A stretch of DNA of 64,000 nucleotides, from positions 496,001 through 560,000 of the forward strand of contig NZ_JAHBBW010000001.1 in the NCBI RefSeq assembly GCF_018390535.1. The letters run 5' to 3'. The DNA comes from Bacteroides propionicigenes. Its GTDB lineage: Bacteria; Bacteroidota; Bacteroidia; Bacteroidales; Bacteroidaceae. Numbering within the stretch: the stretch's first letter is position 1; every line of letters starts with the position of its first letter. Made by a program: the position numbers and the translations under genes. A model generated the notes under the pieces. It saw only the letters and a program-made list of their open reading frames with translations, was not told where the DNA came from and made no database searches. This document shows, piece by piece, positions 54,651 to 61,101 of this stretch.

Positions 54651-54712
54651 ATTTTCTCCATGATTTCTACCAAATATTACACATACACATAGCCTTAGAA
54701 CGCGTATTTTTG
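54650..54712 (+). promoter_or_regulatory. ExuT promoter with paired pectin-locus operator
   Basis: CATTTTCTCCAT (54650-54661) and CAAATATTACAC (54671-54682) are 21 bp apart. The proximal one starts 34 bp before the -7 box TATTTTTG (54705-54712), one base more than at the other five promoters. Confidence 0.6.
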
Positions 54713-54738
54713 CAACATTAAATAATAAATCTATTATC

Positions 54739-56178
54739 ATGAGTACAATTCAGAACACACTGGGCAAGATGACCAATTACCGTTGGACCATTTGCGCCAT
54801 GTTATTCTTCGCGACAACAGTTAATTATCTCGACCGCCAGGTTTTATCACTTACCTGGGATGAATTTATTAAACCGGAATTTCATTGGGACGAATCACAC
54901 TACGGTACAATTACAGCCGTTTTTTCATTTGTTTATGCAGCCTGTATGTTGTTTGCAGGCCGTTTTGTAGACTGGCTTGGATCTAAAAAAGGATATTTAT
55001 GGGCCATTGGCGTATGGTCTTTGGGAGCTTGCCTCCATGCTTTCTGCGGTATTATTACAGAACATTTTGTAGGTCTGCACAGCGCCGCCGAGTTAATGGG
55101 TGCCACAGGTGACGTGGTTGTTACCATTGCCACAATCAGTATGTACTGTTTCCTTGCAGCACGATGCGTACTTGCATTAGGAGAAGCCGGAAACTTCCCT
55201 GCAGCTATCAAAGTTACAGCTGAATACTTCCCCAAAAAAGACCGCGCATACGCAACTTCCATCTTTAATGCGGGCGCTTCTATCGGAGCTTTAATTGCAC
55301 CTCTATCCATTCCTCTGCTTGCAAAGGCTTGGGGTTGGGAAATGGCATTCATCGTAATCGGTGTGCTTGGTTTCATCTGGATGGGATTTTGGGTATTTAT
55401 GTATACCGCACCGGCCAAGAGCAAGCACGTAAACAAAGCTGAATTGGAGTATATTGAACAAGACAACCATGAGGAAGGACAAGTAGAATCGCAAACGGAA
55501 GGAAAGAAAATGGGCTTCCTGCAATGCTTCGGCTACAAACAGACTTGGGCATTCGCTATCGGTAAATTCATGACTGACGGTGTATGGTGGTTCTTCTTGT
55601 TCTGGACTCCTTCCTATCTGAATACACAATTCGGTATCAAAACCTCCGACGGATTGGGTATAGCTTTGATTTTTACATTATATGCTATTACAATGCTTTC
55701 AATTTATGGTGGAAAGCTACCCAGTATCATTATTAAGAAAACAGGTTTAAATCCTTATGCAGCACGTATGCGTGCCATGTTGATTTTTGCATTCTTCCCA
55801 CTATTGGTATTATTGGCTCAACCTTTGGGTACTATTTCTCCATGGTTTCCGGTTATATTGATTGGTATCGGCGGTGCAGCTCACCAATCATGGTCGGCTA
55901 ACATATTCTCTACAGTAGGTGATATGTTTCCTAAGACTGCAATTGCAACGGTTACCGGTATTGGCGGTATGGCAGGCGGTATAGGCTGTATGGTACTGCA
56001 ATACGTTGCCGGTGAACTTTTCGTTTATGCCGGAGAGACCAATATGGCATTTATAGGCTTTGAAGGAAAACCTGCCGGATACTTTGTTATTTTCTGTGTA
56101 TGCGCTGTAGCATACCTGATTGGTTGGTGTATAATGAAAGCATTGGTTCCGAAGTACAAACCTATCGTACTGAACTGA
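54739..56178 (+). CDS. exuT: MFS hexuronate transporter (ExuT-like)
   Basis: A 479-residue inner-membrane carrier of the anion:cation symporter type. N-terminal TTVNYLDRQVLSLTWDEFIKPEFHW, the motif-A region AGRFVDWLGSKKGYLWAIGVWSLGACLHAF, LALGEAGNFPAAIKVTAEYFPKKDRAYATSIFNAGASIGALIAP and GVWWFFLFWTPSYL match ExuT/GudP-type hexuronate carriers. It would import galacturonate (and possibly the unsaturated form) into the cytosol. Its promoter carries the locus operator, tying it to the pectin response. Catabolic kduD, kdgK, kdgA and uxa genes are not in the window. Confidence 0.9.
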   Translation: MSTIQNTLGKMTNYRWTICAMLFFATTVNYLDRQVLSLTWDEFIKPEFHWDESHYGTITAVFSFVYAACMLFAGRFVDWLGSKKGYLWAIGVWSLGACLHAFCGIITEHFVGLHSAAELMGATGDVVVTIATISMYCFLAARCVLALGEAGNFPAAIKVTAEYFPKKDRAYATSIFNAGASIGALIAPLSIPLLAKAWGWEMAFIVIGVLGFIWMGFWVFMYTAPAKSKHVNKAELEYIEQDNHEEGQVESQTEGKKMGFLQCFGYKQTWAFAIGKFMTDGVWWFFLFWTPSYLNTQFGIKTSDGLGIALIFTLYAITMLSIYGGKLPSIIIKKTGLNPYAARMRAMLIFAFFPLLVLLAQPLGTISPWFPVILIGIGGAAHQSWSANIFSTVGDMFPKTAIATVTGIGGMAGGIGCMVLQYVAGELFVYAGETNMAFIGFEGKPAGYFVIFCVCAVAYLIGWCIMKALVPKYKPIVLN

Positions 56179-56200
56179 TATAAATTAAAGATATAAATAC

Positions 56201-56232
56201 AAAAAGCTCTTTCTCGCGAAAGAGCTTTTTTG
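56201..56232 (+). terminator. Terminator after exuT
   Basis: Perfect 13-bp arms at 56201-56213 and 56218-56230, 4-base loop, followed by a T run. Marks the end of the pectin locus. Confidence 0.9.
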
Positions 56233-56289
56233 TTCTCTTAGCAATCTATAATTTGTTATCAGATTAATAAGAGAGCAACTTTCAAGGCG

Positions 56290-56357
56290 AAAAAAAGGGA
56301 AGTCTCACGACTTCCACAATTCTTCTAACCTTAAATCTAAATCTCTATGAAAAAAAC
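56290..56357 (-). ncRNA. Candidate small RNA (about 68 nt) with its own promoter and terminator
   Basis: In the 308-bp gap between exuT and the helicase gene the minus strand has a -7 box TATATTTG (56371-56364). A transcript from about 56357 would contain no open reading frame. It would end in a perfect 7-bp hairpin (56315-56309 / 56304-56298, loop GTGA) followed by seven T (56296-56290). This is a complete transcription unit without a gene. The 5' part is A+U-rich and unstructured (AGAGATTTAGATTTAAGG). I do not recognise a named Rfam family with certainty. The rest of the gap is A+T-rich and featureless. Confidence 0.6.
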
Positions 56358-56486
56358 GTGTTGCAAATATAAGGCTTTATCAAACATGTTGTTATTAATA
56401 AAGTATATAAAGAGAAAGAAAATATTTAAGATTTATTAAACGAAGTAAAGACAGCAGTCTACAGAAAGCAAAAGCTATTTTAATCG

Positions 56487-59400
56487 TTATGATTCACAAC
56501 TTTTCAATAAACGGGAATAGATAGGATTCTGTTCCAGCAAATGAGGAACTCCCGTAATGAACATCTGTTTACGGGCTCTGGTCAAAGCCACATTAAGTTT
56601 ACGATCTATTTGAATCCCGTTTTCTTCTGTCAGGTTAGCAAGAAACTTCAACTGGTATGCCCTGTTTACACAAAAAGAGTAAATAATGACATCACGCTCA
56701 CTTCCCTGAAAACGCTCCACCGTATCTATCAGAATATCATTCAAAACAGAAATTCCCAAAGCGGAAATTTCCTTTTTGATTAAGGCTATTTGGCTTCGGT
56801 AAGGAGTGATTATACCTAAAGTGGAAATAGCATTGAATCCCTCCTCTGACAAGGTATACTGTCTATATATAGCAACGGCCAGTGCGGCTACAATCTTTGC
56901 TTCCGAATGATTTATCTTTGCCGACTGCATGAGCGGTTCGGGAATAGACGGAAGAAAAGCGACACGACGTGTCAGCAAAGGAGCAAATTCATTCGCAGAA
57001 AGTTCGGGAGACAATTCAAGATTCCCCGTTTGATGTTTCAATCCTATCGGTTGTAATAATCCGCCGTAGAAGGCGCGATTCGGAAAGTCCGCAACCTCTA
57101 CATTCATACGTCCCTGACGGCACAAAATGTCAAGGGAGTTAAAAGTAGAGGTTTGCAAGCCTAAAATAGAGGTTTGTGAATGTAGCATAGAGGTTTGCTT
57201 CCTGCAAACCAACGGTTGCTTAGTGATATTCCGATAGAGACGTTCAAAAAGAGAATCTTTCAAATTACATAAACCGATAGCACGCAAACCTTCATCCTGA
57301 ACTTCCGACTGTTCCGATGACTGAAGCACTACTGCCGGAAGCTGTTTATGGTCACCTATTAAGATAAACTTACCAATGGCATTTCCTCCGGCAATGCTAC
57401 GCATACAAAGTAATCCCAACAGTTGCGGTTCCAATATTTGGGTAGCCTCATCTATCAGAGCGACATCAAAAGTCTTTAGACGAAACAGCTCTGTCTTGGC
57501 GGAGAGCGTAGCCACCGTTCCCACAAAAATACGGCAACGTGCCATACGTTCCTGCACTTCGCGACGAGTAGAACAAGTCTCCAGCATATTTTCTATCAAG
57601 TATGGACGATAGGCTTCGTCACAGGAGAGTTCACTACCGATACGTATAAAATCGACTTCGGGTGTAATAGCCGTCAGCATCTTGCATATCTCATCCACTG
57701 CCCGATTGGTATACGAAAGCAGCAGAATTTCTTTTCCCTCCCGATAAAAAGTCTCCACCATATTCCGCAAGGCACGGGAAGTCTTGCCAGTCCCCGGAGG
57801 ACCTATCAACAAGAAATAATCTTTGGCAGCCTGTGCTTTCAAAGTAATACGTGCAAAGTCACTGTCGGCAACTGCTATAGCACTGCTAAAAGCACTGTCA
57901 AATTCCGGTTCGCGCTGACTTAGCAGCAAATCCCGGCGGTCTTTCGTAGCAGACAAGAAGGCAGACAGCCCCCAATACATACTACGAAAAGAAGTATCCA
58001 TGTAATCATGCTCTATCGCATAACGACTATCCATTGGCAGAACTCTGATATTCTGTTGTGCTGCACGAAGTCTGACACGAATATCGGAATCGGAAATTTC
58101 TTCGATATTTCCCTTAAATACCATTTTATTGGTTACATTATCTTCACCGACATTCCGTTCATACAGAACAATCGCATCCCCTTGCCTAAAATTAGGCAAA
58201 GCATCCGCATCCGTATGCGTACGCTCCAGCACCAGATAAGGTTTATGGAGATTTGCCGCACAATTCTGCCGTATCACCAAATCATATAAAATCTCCCCGC
58301 TCTCACTTTTCTCCTCCAAAGTGGCAAGCCATAAAGCAGCCGCACCGGCACGCCCTTCATACTCCACATCACCGGATTTTGAAGTATAGAGCTCTTTGGT
58401 TATAAAGTTGTATAATGCGTAAAAATACGACTGTTCCAACGGTGACAGCGCATGAATCTTTTGCGTCACAGCATCGATGGAAGGATACAGATAACGTTTC
58501 CACAATATATTATCAAGTTGCCGTTCATTCAGAGTTTCGGGATTAAGGTCACGCAAGCGCTCTGCCGTATATTGCGGGCTATTACGCAACTGAATACCAT
58601 ATTCGTTTGCTACGATACGGTTTCGGATATTCATTACACGGCGCAGCATCGCCCACGAAGGACGTGCCGGATAAAGCAACGGATAGCGTGTATAGAGCAA
58701 ATACGACTTCACCTGACGATGATCCTTTCCCATGGCATACTCCAATACCGCCTGATACAGCAGCATCTGTACCTTATTGTTCTCTTTGGGTTCTATTTTC
58801 CCCCGAATGGCGTACTCATCCGCTTTGCCCGATTTCATCTCAATGAAAGACGACATATCGCGCTGCATATAGTCCAAGCGTCCTTGCAGACCTAATGCCT
58901 CACAGATGTAAGACGGCTCCAATACGGCATCCGCCTTATCCAGTTCGTAACCTGAAGCCCGGAAAGTTTCCGTTACTGTCTGCCGGATATTATCAAAATG
59001 CCGCCTGCAATCGGCAAAGAATTCACGCTCTTTTTCGCGATCACGCAAATCAGCACAGGCAGCCAATTCAATGGGATACGAGCGGAATGCTTTTTTCATG
59101 CACGCCAGATAGTCGGGTTCATTTTCCGCGTGAATCCATTCATCCAGAAAGAGATTGGCTATATTACCCAACAGAAGCGGGCGGGTATTATCAGGTGTTT
59201 GCAGTCTTGCCAACATATAGTTTGCCGGGTGATGCCCGTACTCCCTGAAACATTCTGCCAACGAACTGATGTCGAGCAGGTAATCGGGTTCCAGAATAAT
59301 GAAAGAAGGTGTAAGTACGCCCGAATCATCTATTGCCACATCCAGTAAATTAATCCGAGCGTGCCGCCACAGCAAATCGCAGGTTTCAGCAAATTCATCA

Positions 59401-59930
59401 TTGACCTGAGGCACATTATAACGTACCCGTAGCGGTTCATCCGCTACTGCATCTACCGGACATACGTACAGATACTTCTCATCGGCATATTGGAAGCAGA
59501 CACGCATACGTTGTACGTGCTCCCTTGCAAGAGGTTTTACGATATAGGTGGCATCAGCATACGGAAGCAGGCGATACAGTTCAGCCGGGATATCTTCACC
59601 GGTCAAGCGCTTTACAAAAAACGACAGAGTCTTGGCATCGCGCAACAAATGTTCTTTCGATGGATTTATTTTACGATTCAGAACCGCATTAGAAGTAAGC
59701 CGGAAAGTATGCAGACGATTTTGTTCCGCAACAGTCAACCCAAGTTTGGAAGATACAAAATTGATACGGGCAGAGAGGTCAGTCATTTGTAAACAACTAT
59801 CCACCATTTGTGTACGGCACAAATGCTCAAGCAATTCCCGTAATTGACGGTAAGCACTTCCCAAAGCAGCATCTTCCGCACGACAAACTGCCTGCAGCAA
59901 ATGAAAATATTCCTTTATGTCAGCACTCAT
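56487..59930 (-). CDS. RecB-like nuclease / SF1 (DNA2/NAM7-type) helicase
   Basis: A 1147-residue DNA-processing enzyme. The N-terminal half contains a PD-(D/E)xK nuclease core (GRLDY 350-354, EMKSGKA ~364-370, then QMLLYQAV), as in RecB/Cas4-type nucleases. The C-terminal half is an SF1 helicase: Walker A GPPGTGKT (710-717), Walker B LIDEAT (~825-830), GDHKQLP (859-865), RQGRMN near 938, TLGIITPYRSQIALIK, DTVERFQGSERDVIIYS and NVALTRARKQMFITG. This order is typical of Dna2-like enzymes. Odd: three near-identical 7-residue units (QTSMLHS, QTSILGL, QTSTFNS; residues 912-932) stand just before the RQGRMN motif. Its ATG overlaps the tatC stop by 4 bases. Confidence 0.88.
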   Translation of the reverse strand: MSADIKEYFHLLQAVCRAEDAALGSAYRQLRELLEHLCRTQMVDSCLQMTDLSARINFVSSKLGLTVAEQNRLHTFRLTSNAVLNRKINPSKEHLLRDAKTLSFFVKRLTGEDIPAELYRLLPYADATYIVKPLAREHVQRMRVCFQYADEKYLYVCPVDAVADEPLRVRYNVPQVNDEFAETCDLLWRHARINLLDVAIDDSGVLTPSFIILEPDYLLDISSLAECFREYGHHPANYMLARLQTPDNTRPLLLGNIANLFLDEWIHAENEPDYLACMKKAFRSYPIELAACADLRDREKEREFFADCRRHFDNIRQTVTETFRASGYELDKADAVLEPSYICEALGLQGRLDYMQRDMSSFIEMKSGKADEYAIRGKIEPKENNKVQMLLYQAVLEYAMGKDHRQVKSYLLYTRYPLLYPARPSWAMLRRVMNIRNRIVANEYGIQLRNSPQYTAERLRDLNPETLNERQLDNILWKRYLYPSIDAVTQKIHALSPLEQSYFYALYNFITKELYTSKSGDVEYEGRAGAAALWLATLEEKSESGEILYDLVIRQNCAANLHKPYLVLERTHTDADALPNFRQGDAIVLYERNVGEDNVTNKMVFKGNIEEISDSDIRVRLRAAQQNIRVLPMDSRYAIEHDYMDTSFRSMYWGLSAFLSATKDRRDLLLSQREPEFDSAFSSAIAVADSDFARITLKAQAAKDYFLLIGPPGTGKTSRALRNMVETFYREGKEILLLSYTNRAVDEICKMLTAITPEVDFIRIGSELSCDEAYRPYLIENMLETCSTRREVQERMARCRIFVGTVATLSAKTELFRLKTFDVALIDEATQILEPQLLGLLCMRSIAGGNAIGKFILIGDHKQLPAVVLQSSEQSEVQDEGLRAIGLCNLKDSLFERLYRNITKQPLVCRKQTSMLHSQTSILGLQTSTFNSLDILCRQGRMNVEVADFPNRAFYGGLLQPIGLKHQTGNLELSPELSANEFAPLLTRRVAFLPSIPEPLMQSAKINHSEAKIVAALAVAIYRQYTLSEEGFNAISTLGIITPYRSQIALIKKEISALGISVLNDILIDTVERFQGSERDVIIYSFCVNRAYQLKFLANLTEENGIQIDRKLNVALTRARKQMFITGVPHLLEQNPIYSRLLKSCES
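57146..57197 (-). repeat. Three 21-bp in-frame repeats in the helicase gene
   Basis: TAGAGGTTTG (plus strand) recurs at 57146, 57167 and 57188, exactly 21 bp apart. It encodes three heptapeptides that begin Gln-Thr-Ser. The copies differ in the rest of the unit. Confidence 0.8.
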
Positions 59931-60751
59931 TCCTCTTCCGTATCTATTACCTCATCAGTCTCATCGGTTTTCTTATCCTTAATCATCAGGATACTCATTT
60001 CATAAAGAAGATAAAGCGGAACGGCAACTACGGTCAACGTAAACGGATCGCCTGTGGGCGTTATGATGGCAGCGACGATAACGATAATCACCACAGCATG
60101 ACGGCGATACTTGCGCAAGAATGTCTTATGTACCAACCCAAGCAACGAAAGCAGCCACGTCACCAGCGGGAGTTCAAAGGCAAGTCCCATACAGAGTACC
60201 AACATCATAAAATTATCGATATACGAATTAAGAGATATCTGATTCTCTATCGCCGCACTAAGCTGATAGGTGGAAAGGAAACGTAACGTCAGCGGATAGA
60301 CCATGAAATAGCCCAGCAACACTCCGACAAAAAACATCACCGTCCCCAAACCGAGCGCTTTCTGCACTCCCCGGCGTTCACCGGGATAAAGCGCAGGACT
60401 AATGAATCGCCATATCTCAAAGAACAAGTATGGTGCAGCTGTCACCACCGACATCCAAAAAGCCGTAGATATATGAATGAAAAATGGTGCAGCCAGATTA
60501 ATATTTATCAGTTTTATCTGAAACTCCTGCGTAAAGAACTCATCGTGCAAATCGAATCTCTCACCGATATAACGCAGCAAGTCATAAAAAATGAAATCAT
60601 TATGGCAAGGAGCCAGCACTACATTGTCAAACAAATAAGGCATTGCAATGAAATAACCCACAGCCAATACAAACCATACGCCGAGAATGCGAAACAACAC
60701 CCGGCGCAATTCATCTAAATGGTCCCAGAAAGTTAATTCTTTATCAGACAT
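59927..60751 (-). CDS. tatC: Sec-independent translocase subunit TatC
   Basis: A 274-residue inner-membrane protein with six hydrophobic segments. TatC features are the N-terminal LTFWDHLDELRRVLFRI, AAPYLFFEIWRFISPALYPGER (second cytoplasmic loop and FxxP region) and FELPLVTWLLSLLGLV. The C-terminus has an acidic tail (DKKTDETDEVIDTEEE) typical of Bacteroidetes. TatC recognises twin-arginine signals and moves folded proteins. It follows tatA by 33 bases. No tatB is present, so this looks like a minimal TatAC pair. The 3' end overlaps the helicase start by 4 bases. Confidence 0.95.
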   Translation of the reverse strand: MSDKELTFWDHLDELRRVLFRILGVWFVLAVGYFIAMPYLFDNVVLAPCHNDFIFYDLLRYIGERFDLHDEFFTQEFQIKLININLAAPFFIHISTAFWMSVVTAAPYLFFEIWRFISPALYPGERRGVQKALGLGTVMFFVGVLLGYFMVYPLTLRFLSTYQLSAAIENQISLNSYIDNFMMLVLCMGLAFELPLVTWLLSLLGLVHKTFLRKYRRHAVVIIVIVAAIITPTGDPFTLTVVAVPLYLLYEMSILMIKDKKTDETDEVIDTEEE

Positions 60752-60784
60752 ATTATAAACAGTGATAGAGTTATCTTTATCACC

Positions 60785-61000
60785 TTATTGCTTATCTGCA
60801 GGTTTATCTACCTCTTCCTTTGCCTTATTGATTTCGTCTTTAGCTTCGTTCACACCGTCTTTGAAGCTCTTCACGCCTTTACCCAATCCTTTCATCAGTT
60901 CGGGAATTTTCTTACCGCCAAACAACAATAGGATAACCAATGCTATGATAATCCATTCGGTACCACTGGGCAAGACGCCTAATAAGAGTAAGTTTGTCAT
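60785..61000 (-). CDS. tatA: Twin-arginine translocase subunit TatA/TatE
   Basis: A 71-residue protein with a single N-terminal membrane helix ([14 protein letters not shown]), the [21 protein letters not shown] amphipathic helix with the Phe-Gly hinge, and a charged Lys/Glu/Asp-rich tail. TatA oligomers form the passage for folded proteins. It is the first gene of the tatA-tatC-helicase unit, with a -7 box TATCTTTG (minus, 61033-61026) 26 bases upstream. Confidence 0.95.
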   Translation of the reverse strand: MTNLLLLGVLPSGTEWIIIALVILLLFGGKKIPELMKGLGKGVKSFKDGVNEAKDEINKAKEEVDKPADKQ

Positions 61001-61025
61001 AGTTATATTGAATTAAATTTGATTG

Positions 61026-61033
61026 CAAAGATA
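61026..61033 (-). promoter_or_regulatory. -7 promoter box of tatA
   Basis: The minus strand reads TATCTTTG, 26 bases before the tatA ATG. Confidence 0.55.
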
Positions 61034-61045
61034 AGAAGATTTATG

Positions 61046-61100
61046 AAATACGAAGTACGAAAAATGAAGTATACTTTATCTTTCGTACTTCGTATTTTTT
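61046..61100. terminator. 17-bp perfect inverted repeat after murF-alr
   Basis: Arms 61046-61062 and 61081-61097 are perfect complements, with AAGTATACTT palindromic in the loop. It lies 2 bases from the murF-alr stop (minus) and before the tatA promoter. Flanking T/A runs make a terminator likely on either strand. Confidence 0.65.
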
Positions 61101-61101
61101 C

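Noticed and set aside
56347-56439. A 30-codon reading frame on the plus strand (MKKTCCKYKAL...)
   Set aside because: It overlaps the minus-strand -7 box of the candidate small RNA, is Lys/Ile-rich as expected of A+T-rich DNA, and has no ribosome-binding site or family resemblance.
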